The translations under genes were made by a program, and so were the position numbers. Of a stretch of 64,000 nucleotides of DNA, positions 14,125 to 19,911 are shown one piece after another; position 1 is the first letter of the stretch; each line of letters begins with the position of its first letter. The stretch is from a virus. The DNA is taken from the IMG/VR virus record IMGVR_UViG_3300021091_000014, positions 1 through 64,000 of that record. The stretch is one strand, 5' to 3'. The notes under the pieces are model-generated. The model was not told the DNA's origin. It searched no databases and saw only the letters and a program-made list of their open reading frames with translations.

Positions 14125-14153
14125 TTGATTGGTAATAAAGTTTAGTATATTAT
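14125..14153 (+). promoter_or_regulatory. host-like (early) promoter
   Basis: TTGATT (14125-14130), 17-base spacer, TATTAT (14148-14153). It precedes an about 85-base leader that can fold (AACGG 14176-14180 with CCGTT 14208-14212; CCAT 14191-14194 with ATGG 14203-14206) and the exported Lys/Pro-rich gene at 14244. It could also feed the tmRNA downstream. Confidence 0.65.
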
Positions 14154-14243
14154 TAATGGAAAGTCCTAGCCTGATAACGGAACCCGCTACCCATCGGTAA
14201 CTATGGACCGTTTATGGATGACGATTTAAAAAAGGAAAATTAC

Positions 14244-14471
14244 ATGAAAAAAACAGTTGCAATTCTAACAGCATTAATGTTCACAATGCCTGTTTTTGCT
14301 CAAACAAAACCAGCAGAAAAAAAAGAAGAAGCAAAGGGGGCGGTAAAACAACCTCCTCCCCCAAACATTCCTGAGCCAAAGCATGCTACCAAGCCTGCTG
14401 AAAAGAAAGATGTCAAGCCTGCAGCCAAACCAGCTGACAAGCCAGCAGAAAAGAAAGAAGCAAAGAAGTAA
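14244..14471 (+). CDS. exported Lys/Ala/Pro-rich protein (75 aa)
   Basis: A textbook signal peptide (MKKTVAILTALMFTMPVFA, cleavage before QTKP) is followed by a disordered, repetitive tail of KPAEKK-type units. Mature protein would be periplasmic and highly basic, perhaps peptidoglycan- or LPS-binding. ATG 14244 behind AAAGGAAA is preferred to 14214, which would put a charged stretch before the signal peptide. It ends where the late-promoter-like box before the tmRNA begins. Confidence 0.65.
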   Translation: MKKTVAILTALMFTMPVFAQTKPAEKKEEAKGAVKQPPPPNIPEPKHATKPAEKKDVKPAAKPADKPAEKKEAKK

Positions 14472-14477
14472 TAAATA
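14470..14477 (+). promoter_or_regulatory. late-promoter-like box before the tmRNA
   Basis: AATAAATA, one or two changes from the T4 late -10 box TATAAATA. Transcription would begin about 14484, precisely at the start of the tmRNA acceptor piece. An almost identical context (ATAAATAGTTTTATG) precedes the gene at 19186. Confidence 0.5.
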
Positions 14478-14484
14478 GTTTTAT

Positions 14485-14735
14485 GATCGTATGAAGTAGA
14501 TCAAAAGGTGTTCTGGACGGGGGTGCAAATCCCCCCACCTCCACCAAAAGGAACTTGATGCATCAGGTTTTTTTTGATGGGGGTGACTAGTTTCGACAGG
14601 GCAATGAGTAGAGAAATGGACGATCCGGCAATGTGAAAGCCGTTAGGGTTGAGACTTCTCGGCCAAAGAAACAAAACGTTAAACGCAAACGACGAAAGAT
14701 TTGCACTGGCAGCCTAAACGCTGACCGGAGTTTTT
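14485..14735 (+). ncRNA. ssrA: circularly permuted two-piece tmRNA (tag ANDERFALAA)
   Basis: The tRNA-like 3' half comes first: TTCTGGACG (14511-14519), T-stem GGGGG/CCCCC (14519-14523, 14531-14535) with loop TGCAAAT, acceptor strand CACCTCC (14536-14542), A, CCA (14544-14546). After a 32-base intervening segment the 5' half starts with GGGGGTG (14579-14585), which pairs fully with CACCTCC (one G-U), then GACTAGTTTCGACAGG, the usual tmRNA 5' domain. The tag frame GCA..TAA at 14685-14717 encodes ANDERFALAA, preceded by CGGC/GCCG (14626-14629, 14639-14642), a possible PK1 stem. ACGATC (14620-14625) can pair with GATCGT (14485-14490), joining the pieces as P2. Only about 18 bases lie between tag stop and terminator, so PK2-PK4 are absent. 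It would rescue stalled ribosomes and tag products for proteolysis. End positions of the mature pieces are inferred. Confidence 0.92.
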
Positions 14736-14777
14736 ACCTGTTTTCCTTGGCAACAGAAAAAACAGGTTCCATTTTTT
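14736..14777 (+). terminator. intrinsic terminator after the tmRNA
   Basis: Stem ACCTGTTTT (14736-14744) with AAAACAGGT (14759-14767), then TCCATTTTTT. It ends the tmRNA transcript; the next gene starts 11 bases later with its own AGAGGA site. Confidence 0.8.
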
Positions 14778-14787
14778 AGAGGACAAA

Positions 14788-15318
14788 ATGACCTATACCG
14801 AACTAACAGTATTTGAAAGGGAATTAACATTAAACTATTCCCCTCTTACAACCTACCTTTCATTAAAAAATATTAACCGATTGCATAAGTGGCACCCGTA
14901 TTTTTATTTTAGTGATCCCGGTCCCCATCTGTTAGAGAATACCTATATTGATTACTATCAGCAACCTCACAACTACAACTATGTTATCGTAACTAATTTC
15001 TTTAACATGCTTGATGGGGATATATTCTTTAGAAAGCTCACTTTTCTTCACCGCGCTATTGGAGAAAACTTCTCAGTATCTAGGAATAAATTGGATCTTG
15101 AATTTGATTATGTTGAAGATAATGAAGAGGCTACAAAAATAAACGTTGTTAGAAGACTAATTGTTTCTGGAAACCCTGACTCAGTTGAAAATCAAAACAG
15201 TATTAGCAATGCATATGATAGGACAGATTTAATTTTTAGAACAATACAGGAACTAGAACCATTTGGTAACGACGGGCTTCTTTGCTATAAAAATAAACCG
15301 GCCGGGCCGCAGCGGTAG
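14788..15318 (+). CDS. hypothetical protein (176 aa)
   Basis: Soluble, aromatic-rich, no signal peptide. A central HNYNYVIVTNFFNM segment and a C-terminal helix are seen; no catalytic motif is evident. It starts just after the tmRNA terminator, so its transcription may depend on read-through. Followed by an oxygenase-like gene after a 26-base gap. Confidence 0.6.
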   Translation: MTYTELTVFERELTLNYSPLTTYLSLKNINRLHKWHPYFYFSDPGPHLLENTYIDYYQQPHNYNYVIVTNFFNMLDGDIFFRKLTFLHRAIGENFSVSRNKLDLEFDYVEDNEEATKINVVRRLIVSGNPDSVENQNSISNAYDRTDLIFRTIQELEPFGNDGLLCYKNKPAGPQR

Positions 15319-15344
15319 ATTATAGCATGATGTAACTTTTCGTT

Positions 15345-15866
15345 ATGGATAAAACAATACAGACCTTTTTTATTAATAAAGAGCTTTTACATGAGACTAA
15401 AAAATTTCTTTTAAAATGTGTTGCTTTAAAAGAACATTTAGAATTATCTAAGGTCACAACAAGAAATGGTACTCAAACAGTAAATATAGTAAATTTTATT
15501 GATGAGGAGCTCCTGTCAGAAATTTATAAAGTAGCGTCAAACTATATTGACCAATATTATTATAATAACCTACTGTTCTGTGACTTTAATATTGACCACA
15601 TGCATCTTATAAAGTATGATACCGGTGGATACCAGAGAACACACAACCATCAAACCTCAGACGATCACTCATTTATCTTATATTTAAATAGTAGTGATGG
15701 AGGAACAGCTTTTTACAACGACGTTACACCTACCGTAATTACTCCTGAAGAAGGTAAAATTGTATTTTTTAGTAGTTCAATTAATCATGAAGCATTACAG
15801 TGTACAAATGAAAAGCAGGTAGCAGTTGGTAGGCTAAGATTTGTACATAAGGTCTGGTCAAAATAA
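15345..15866 (+). CDS. 2OG-Fe(II) oxygenase-like protein (173 aa)
   Basis: The C-terminal half carries a double-stranded beta-helix signature: HNHQTSDD near residue 102, GGTAFYND near 121, FFSSSINHEAL near 145 and an Arg at GRLRFVH near 164. The His/Asp/His order fits an Fe(II)/2-oxoglutarate enzyme. This is the fourth such gene in 10 kb. No ribosome site of note; the ATG at 15345 is the first in frame. Confidence 0.6.
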   Translation: MDKTIQTFFINKELLHETKKFLLKCVALKEHLELSKVTTRNGTQTVNIVNFIDEELLSEIYKVASNYIDQYYYNNLLFCDFNIDHMHLIKYDTGGYQRTHNHQTSDDHSFILYLNSSDGGTAFYNDVTPTVITPEEGKIVFFSSSINHEALQCTNEKQVAVGRLRFVHKVWSK

Positions 15867-15876
15867 ACTGAGATTG

Positions 15877-15950
15877 GCCCTGTTAGTATAATGGTATTAC
15901 AGTGGATTTGTAATCCTCTAATGGCAGTTCAATTCTGTCACAGGGCACCA
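15877..15950 (+). tRNA. tRNA-Thr (anticodon UGU)
   Basis: Acceptor GCCCTGT/ACAGGGC, discriminator A, encoded CCA; T-arm GGCAG-TTCAATT-CTGTC; anticodon loop TTTGTAA reads ACA. The anticodon stem (GTGGA/TCCTC) contains one U-U mismatch. Short D-stem (GTA/TAC). Confidence 0.85.
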
Positions 15951-15963
15951 TTAGGAGATTGTT

Positions 15964-16146
15964 ATGATTAAATACGTATTAATTATTTGGTTAGGAACTA
16001 TAGATAATTTTGCCGACTACGCAGAATTTTATTCGTACAAGGAATGTGAGGAGAAAAGAGCACAGGTTTTAAGAGCTCTTATTCAAGCACAATCTCAAAT
16101 GAATCTTACATGCAGGATCAGATATACAATGGAGGAAAAAAGATGA
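15964..16146 (+). CDS. small protein (60 aa)
   Basis: Begins MIKYVLIIWLGTIDNFADYAEFYSY, followed by a basic helix with cysteines at ECEEKR and LTCRIRY. Resembles the 51-residue protein at 7537. AGGAG precedes. It sits between two tRNAs and overlaps the next gene. Confidence 0.55.
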   Translation: MIKYVLIIWLGTIDNFADYAEFYSYKECEEKRAQVLRALIQAQSQMNLTCRIRYTMEEKR

Positions 16147-16346
16147 GCGATGGAGGAAAAGGATCTTCTCCAAGACCACTCTCAGTAGACTTAGAAACGT
16201 TTGACAATAACTGGAATATGATTTTTAAGAAAAATAAGTGGGATCATTATAGTGATCTTCCCAACCCGGATGCATATAGTAACGATTATCAGGATATTTT
16301 GTCTACGGAAGATTGTGTTTTAGATGCGCTTGAAAAGAAACAATAA
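16143..16346 (+). CDS. conserved small phage protein (67 aa)
   Basis: Starts MSDGGKGSSPRPLSVDLETF at 16143 behind GGAGGAAAAAAG; this N-terminus is familiar from small proteins of T4-like cyanophages. ATGA overlap with the previous gene. AATAAATA (16342-16349) overlaps its end and might act as a late promoter for the tRNA that follows. Function unknown. Confidence 0.65.
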   Translation: MSDGGKGSSPRPLSVDLETFDNNWNMIFKKNKWDHYSDLPNPDAYSNDYQDILSTEDCVLDALEKKQ

Positions 16347-16396
16347 ATATTTTTACGGTTGAAGTAATTATCCGCTGTAGCTATAATCATAAGTAT

Positions 16397-16472
16397 CTGA
16401 CTGTAGCTCAGTGGATAGAGCAACAGCCTTCTAAGCTGTGGGGCGCAGGTTCGATCCCTGCCAGTCAGGCCA
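16397..16472 (+). tRNA. tRNA-Arg (anticodon UCU)
   Basis: Acceptor CTGACTG/CAGTCAG, discriminator G, encoded CCA; anticodon arm ACAGC-CTTCTAA-GCTGT reads AGA; T-arm GCAGG-TTCGATC-CCTGC. All arms are intact. Confidence 0.92.
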
Positions 16473-16493
16473 TTTTTTAAATTAGGAGAAGTC

Positions 16494-16718
16494 ATGGAAA
16501 TTTTAATTCTTGCAGTTGTAGCTGTTGTCATCGGTGGTTGGATTTACATTCAATACAACAAAAAGGCCATTGATACTAACAAAGATGGAAAGGTCGATGC
16601 TGCTGAGGTAAAGGCTGCTGTTACAGCTGAGGTAAAAGAAGTAGCTAAGAAAGCTACTGCTAAAGCTAAGGTTGTTAAAGAAAAAGTATCTGCTGCTAAG
16701 AAAACCGCAAAGAAATAA
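16494..16718 (+). CDS. membrane-anchored EF-hand-like, Lys/Ala-rich protein (74 aa)
   Basis: Three parts in order: an N-terminal membrane span (residues 2-20), a single EF-hand-like loop DTNKDGKVDAAEV (residues 27-39), with D, N, D, and E at calcium-binding spacing, and a helical Ala/Lys-rich tail of histone-H1 character. The combination suggests a membrane-tethered, cation-sensing or DNA-binding protein; no family is recognised. Lies between two tRNA genes behind AGGAG. Confidence 0.6.
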   Translation: MEILILAVVAVVIGGWIYIQYNKKAIDTNKDGKVDAAEVKAAVTAEVKEVAKKATAKAKVVKEKVSAAKKTAKK

Positions 16719-16724
16719 TCTTTT

Positions 16725-16809
16725 GCGGTTGTGGTGGAATTGGTAGACACAGCAGACTTAAAATCTGCCGGCGATAGCCGTGCCGGTTCGAGTCCGGCCT
16801 CCCGCACCA
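16725..16809 (+). tRNA. tRNA-Leu (anticodon UAA)
   Basis: Class II tRNA with long variable arm; anticodon arm GCAGA-CTTAAAA-TCTGC reads UUA; T-arm GCCGG-TTCGAGT-CCGGC; encoded CCA. The acceptor stem GCGGTTG/CTCCCGC has two adjacent mismatches (U5-C68, U6-U67), unusual for a working tRNA. Confidence 0.85.
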
Positions 16810-16902
16810 ATATTTTATTATGTTAATAATTATATCAAGATTTCTAGCTCTGGCCTTCTGCGTAAGCTTTTGGGTAGGTGTATTTTATTATTTTTTTTAT
16901 TA

Positions 16903-16979
16903 GGGCCCGTAGCTCAGCTGGTCAGAGCAGGCGACTCATAATCGCTTGGTCAGGGGTTCAAGTCCCTTCGGGCCTACCA
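16903..16979 (+). tRNA. tRNA-Ile2 (anticodon CAU, lysidine type)
   Basis: Acceptor GGGCCCG/CGGGCCT (terminal G-U), encoded CCA. The stretch AGGCGACTCATAATCGCTTG matches the anticodon region of bacterial tRNA-Ile(CAU) as I know it from E. coli, rather than elongator Met, so it probably reads AUA after lysidine modification by host TilS. Confidence 0.85.
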
Positions 16980-16987
16980 TATAAATA
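16980..16987 (+). promoter_or_regulatory. late-promoter box TATAAATA
   Basis: An exact match to the T4 late -10 box, directly after the last tRNA and about 50 bases before the gene at 17036. Confidence 0.5.
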
Positions 16988-17035
16988 TATTTGACCGAGA
17001 GGTCACCACACACACAAACACAGAAAGGAAATATC

Positions 17036-17245
17036 ATGACAGCAAAAACTCCATACGAAATCCGTTTAGAGCTTATCAAGCTTGCCCAGGATCAACTCAA
17101 CCAGCGTTACTTTACCAATTGGGATGCTATTCGTTCCAACGCCGATCGTAATAATCAAACCATTACCGAAGTTCCGGAATTTCCTAATACTCAGCAGATA
17201 TTAATGGAAGCCGAAAAACTCAAGGCCTTTGTAGATAAAGCGTAA
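17036..17245 (+). CDS. conserved small phage protein (TPYEIRLEL type, 69 aa)
   Basis: Begins MTAKTPYEIRLELIKLAQD, a signature I know from conserved small proteins of T4-like cyanophages. Helical, two-helix layout. AAAGGAA precedes ATG 17036; the reading from 16991 adds an unrelated low-complexity start. Closed by the palindrome/terminator cassette. Confidence 0.7.
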   Translation: MTAKTPYEIRLELIKLAQDQLNQRYFTNWDAIRSNADRNNQTITEVPEFPNTQQILMEAEKLKAFVDKA

Positions 17246-17246
17246 A

Positions 17247-17261
17247 TAAGAATCATTCTTA
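17247..17261. repeat. 15-bp palindrome TAAGAATCATTCTTA (Fur-box-like), copy 5
   Basis: Identical to copy 1 at 5103 and placed alike: right after a stop codon and before the CCACAGCTAGCTGTGG hairpin. Confidence 0.7.
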
Positions 17262-17265
17262 TTTG

Positions 17266-17294
17266 AAGACCACAGCTAGCTGTGGTCTTTTTTT
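17266..17294 (+). terminator. intrinsic terminator, 24-bp palindrome with T-run (cassette copy 3)
   Basis: A perfect 24-base palindrome (17266-17289) around CCACAGCTAGCTGTGG, extended by AAGA/TCTT, followed by Ts to 17294. Strongest terminator in the window; a promoter starts five bases later. Confidence 0.85.
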
Positions 17295-17298
17295 GTAG

Positions 17299-17327
17299 TT
17301 GATTTATTTTCCTGACGAGAATATAAT
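17299..17327 (+). promoter_or_regulatory. host-like (early) promoter
   Basis: TTGATT (17299-17304), 17-base spacer, perfect TATAAT (17322-17327), with AGTTGATTTATTTTCC context. Drives the HTH-like gene at 17353. Confidence 0.85.
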
Positions 17328-17352
17328 ATATGTTCTAACTAAGGAGATTGTT

Positions 17353-17631
17353 ATGACAAATTTAGAAAGAGTTACTAACTTACTTAAGAATCGTAAAATT
17401 CTTACTAAAACGGAACGTAAGCAGGCAATAGATCTAATAGCTAGCACCCTAGGAGTCTCACGCTCTAATGCTGCAGTCTATCTCAGCAAAGTACAAAAAC
17501 TTTTTCTACCTACAGTAGTTTTTCAAGAAAATAAAATTCAAAAAGAAGAAATAGTTCAAGAGTTAGGAATCACTAACGAGCGAATAGCTTCCATTATGGA
17601 AAAATCAAACAACTTTGTTGTTACTTTGTAG
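17353..17631 (+). CDS. HTH-like small protein (92 aa)
   Basis: Residues 20-50 (ERKQAIDLIASTLGVSRSNAAV and onwards) form a helix-turn-helix-like unit sharing the NAxxYxxK pattern with proteins at 10212 and 57484; a second unit (LGITNERIASIMEKS) follows. ATG 17353 lies behind AAGGAG; the reading from 17299 would start in the promoter. Flanked by two early promoters, it may be a regulator, which is inference. Confidence 0.65.
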   Translation: MTNLERVTNLLKNRKILTKTERKQAIDLIASTLGVSRSNAAVYLSKVQKLFLPTVVFQENKIQKEEIVQELGITNERIASIMEKSNNFVVTL

Positions 17632-17660
17632 TTGATTTATTTTTGTCAAGAGAATAAAAT
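17632..17660 (+). promoter_or_regulatory. host-like (early) promoter
   Basis: TTGATT (17632-17637), 17-base spacer, TAAAAT (17655-17660), AGTTGATTTATTTTTG context. Directly after the HTH-like gene, driving the DUF932 gene. Confidence 0.75.
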
Positions 17661-17690
17661 ATACTTACATTAACTGAAAAGGAGTATGTT

Positions 17691-18623
17691 ATGGCACACG
17701 AAATAGAAACGATGGCTTACGCCGGCGAAGTACCCTGGCACGGACTTGGTGTTCCGGTTCCAGCAGACCTTTCACCTGAGCAATTTCTTAGGAAAGCTGA
17801 CCTTAATTGGGAAGTGCAAAAGATTCCTTGTTATGCTGAAATTGATGGTGAGAAGGTATTTGTAGGTAAGTCAGCTTTGACCCGCTCTACAGATAACAAA
17901 ATTCTTGATGTTGTTTCCACTGATTGGAACCCGGTTCAGAATTCTGAAGCATTTCAATTCTTTGATGAGTATTGCCGGGTAGGTGATATGGAAATGCATA
18001 CAGCTGGCTCTCTTAAAGGAGGTCAGATTGTATGGGTACTTGCCAAGCTTAAGGACTCGTTTGATATTTTTAATGGAGACACTATTGATGGATATCTTTT
18101 ATTCTCAAACCCTCATAAATTTGGCCAGTCTATTGACGTCCGCTTCACCCCTATTCGTGTGGTGTGCAATAACACTCTCACATTAAGTCTGGAATCTAAA
18201 TCGGACAACTACGTTAAGGTTAACCATAAGAAAGTGTTTAACGCTGACGAAGTCAAGGAGACTCTTGGTATCGCCACCCATAAGCTGGCCAAGTACAAAG
18301 AGATGGCTAAGTTCCTAGGGTCCAAGCGCTATAAGCAGGACAAAGTCAAAGACTACTTTAAGGAAATCTTCCCGGCTATGTCTGGCAAGGATAAGGAAAT
18401 GTCTCGAGCTGCCAATAAAGCACTTGACGTTCTTGTTAAGCAGCCTGGCGCTAACTTTGCCGAAGGATCTTGGTGGCAGCCGTTTAACGCCGTAACGTAT
18501 ATGACGGATCACTTAGTTGGTCGCTCCGTTGATACACGCCTTACTTCGGCCTGGTACGGCTCCAATCGCGGGCTTAAGATCAAGGCGCTTGAAAAAGCGG
18601 TTGAGTACGCTGAAGCGGCTTAA
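17691..18623 (+). CDS. DUF932 phage/plasmid-like protein (310 aa)
   Basis: Matches the DUF932 (phage/plasmid-like, TIGR03299) family: N-terminal WHGLGVPV near residue 18, VVSTDWNPVQN near 73, and RIVCNNTL-like RVVCNNTLTLSL near 160. The family occurs in phages and plasmids and its biochemical role is unknown. Behind AAGGAG and its own promoter. Third positions use C/G more than the fibre genes, as in the ATPase at 5279, consistent with a strongly expressed early gene. Confidence 0.85.
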   Translation: MAHEIETMAYAGEVPWHGLGVPVPADLSPEQFLRKADLNWEVQKIPCYAEIDGEKVFVGKSALTRSTDNKILDVVSTDWNPVQNSEAFQFFDEYCRVGDMEMHTAGSLKGGQIVWVLAKLKDSFDIFNGDTIDGYLLFSNPHKFGQSIDVRFTPIRVVCNNTLTLSLESKSDNYVKVNHKKVFNADEVKETLGIATHKLAKYKEMAKFLGSKRYKQDKVKDYFKEIFPAMSGKDKEMSRAANKALDVLVKQPGANFAEGSWWQPFNAVTYMTDHLVGRSVDTRLTSAWYGSNRGLKIKALEKAVEYAEAA

Positions 18624-18628
18624 GGAGA

Positions 18629-18648
18629 AGGAGGGGGCAACCCCTCCT
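18629..18648 (+). terminator. GC-rich hairpin after the DUF932 gene (weak terminator)
   Basis: AGGAGGGG (18629-18636) with CCCCTCCT (18641-18648), followed by CTTTACC. The T-run is poor, so partial termination or mRNA protection is likelier than a full stop. Confidence 0.5.
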
Positions 18649-18655
18649 CTTTACC

Positions 18656-18901
18656 ATGGATAAAGACGAAGAAACGTTCCAGGCATTATACCCTAGTTTT
18701 AAAGCTCTCTATGACGAAAGTATTCAACTGGGCTACAAACCGATGGAAGTGTTTAGTATTATGTTAGGAATTATCGCCCAGCAATATCAGTTGTATTCTA
18801 ATAAGGATGAGTTTGTTAATTTTCTCACCCACATTCAAGCCCAGGCATGGCCGGACGATGAGCCTTCTAAAAAGAAACCTAATCTTAAATTGGTACACTA
18901 A
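18656..18901 (+). CDS. hypothetical protein (81 aa)
   Basis: Acidic, helical, with a lysine-rich C-terminus. Starts a few bases after the GC hairpin, without a free ribosome site, so translation may depend on the upstream gene. No family recognised. Confidence 0.55.
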   Translation: MDKDEETFQALYPSFKALYDESIQLGYKPMEVFSIMLGIIAQQYQLYSNKDEFVNFLTHIQAQAWPDDEPSKKKPNLKLVH

Positions 18902-19126
18902 ATGACAATATTTAAACCGCACCGTGGATATCATAAGCCTACAATTAGTGCAAGAAGTGGCATTAATCAGTTCCAGCTTATAAAATTTCTAGAGAACTAT
19001 CGTAACGCTTTAGAAAAGCGTGGATTAGAAAACGCTTTAGAAATTGAACTGCTCATAGAGTATTTCAAAAACGATTACGACGATTCAAGACCATTGGTTT
19101 TTGATTCAACTAAAATTGGACTTTAA
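18902..19126 (+). CDS. hypothetical protein (74 aa)
   Basis: Directly follows the stop of the previous gene. Short charged protein with probable helices (NYRNALEKRGLENALEIEL). Last gene before a strong terminator. No family recognised. Confidence 0.55.
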   Translation: MTIFKPHRGYHKPTISARSGINQFQLIKFLENYRNALEKRGLENALEIELLIEYFKNDYDDSRPLVFDSTKIGL

Positions 19127-19143
19127 CATTTGTTTCCCTCTTT

Positions 19144-19168
19144 GCCCGTTTTTAAACGGGCTTTTTTT
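19144..19168 (+). terminator. intrinsic terminator
   Basis: GCCCGTTT/AAACGGGC stem (19144-19151, 19154-19161) with TTTTTTT to 19168. It separates the early region from the virion-type genes; CATAAATA (19173-19180), a late-promoter-like box, follows. Confidence 0.85.
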
Positions 19169-19185
19169 GTTTCATAAATAGTTTT

Positions 19186-19911
19186 ATGGACCAGAAATTT
19201 ATACAACGTGCTACTCAAGTCACGTCATTTAACTTCATATCTTCAGATTTTACTTCTCTTACCTATAAAAAAGAGATACAATCTCTTTTTGCAACTCATT
19301 TTTTTCCAACGTTTAATTTAAATAATACTCTTGATACCATTGACAAAAATAAATTAAACTTATTAATATCAAAACTAAAAGAAATTAACAGTTCAAAATT
19401 TTTAAATTTACATAACTATAATTTAAAAGGTATAGGGCCAGGAGAAGTAACACTTTATTTCTTATTAAATAATGCCAAGCTAGGAGGCGGTGCTAGCGCC
19501 GGGGTGGACTTAATGGTCGGGTCTCAAGCGTACGAAATAAAGGCAATTAAGTTATCCCGAGACGGTTATGCTTACGACTTTAAATTAGGAGGAACAGTAC
19601 CTCTTGCTGATATTATTACTGATTTGTACACCCTTGCCACTAAGTTAAAACTTGGAGGTACGAGAACAGAAATAAGCGGCAGTATTATTGAAGGTATGAA
19701 AACTAAAGCTCCAGACGAATATAAATTAATTGAAAATAAATTTAGAGAAATATCGTTTGGTAGCTATTTTAAAAATCACGAAATAATTTTTATTAACAAC
19801 ACCGCTGGTACTAATTTCGGTAAAATTGAAGCCATAAAAAATGTAACTATGTCAGACATTTTTATAGAGAGACTAACAAATGGAACAGTTAAACCTAGAG
19901 TGAAACTTTAA
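19186..19911 (+). CDS. PD-(D/E)xK nuclease-like protein (241 aa)
   Basis: Residues 98-130 show GVDLMVGSQAYEIKAIK, i.e. D...E-x-K in the spacing of PD-(D/E)xK nucleases, preceded by GPGEVTLYFLL. The C-terminus is beta-rich. The late-promoter-like box CATAAATA ends six bases before the ATG, so its mRNA could be nearly leaderless. A packaging- or repair-linked nuclease is possible; the family is not named with certainty. Confidence 0.5.
   Translation: MDQKFIQRATQVTSFNFISSDFTSLTYKKEIQSLFATHFFPTFNLNNTLDTIDKNKLNLLISKLKEINSSKFLNLHNYNLKGIGPGEVTLYFLLNNAKLGGGASAGVDLMVGSQAYEIKAIKLSRDGYAYDFKLGGTVPLADIITDLYTLATKLKLGGTRTEISGSIIEGMKTKAPDEYKLIENKFREISFGSYFKNHEIIFINNTAGTNFGKIEAIKNVTMSDIFIERLTNGTVKPRVKL

Noticed and set aside
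16820-16903. 27-residue hydrophobic frame between two tRNAs
   Set aside because: No ribosome site, and it runs one base into the tRNA-Ile2; a chance AT-rich frame is likelier.
16903-16979. Elongator tRNA-Met reading of the CAU tRNA
   Set aside because: The anticodon arm and variable region match the lysidine-type tRNA-Ile2 better.
5125-17289. CRISPR-like repeat from the recurring CCACAGCTAGCTGTGG element
   Set aside because: Copies are kilobases apart, are palindromic operon ends, and have no regular spacers.
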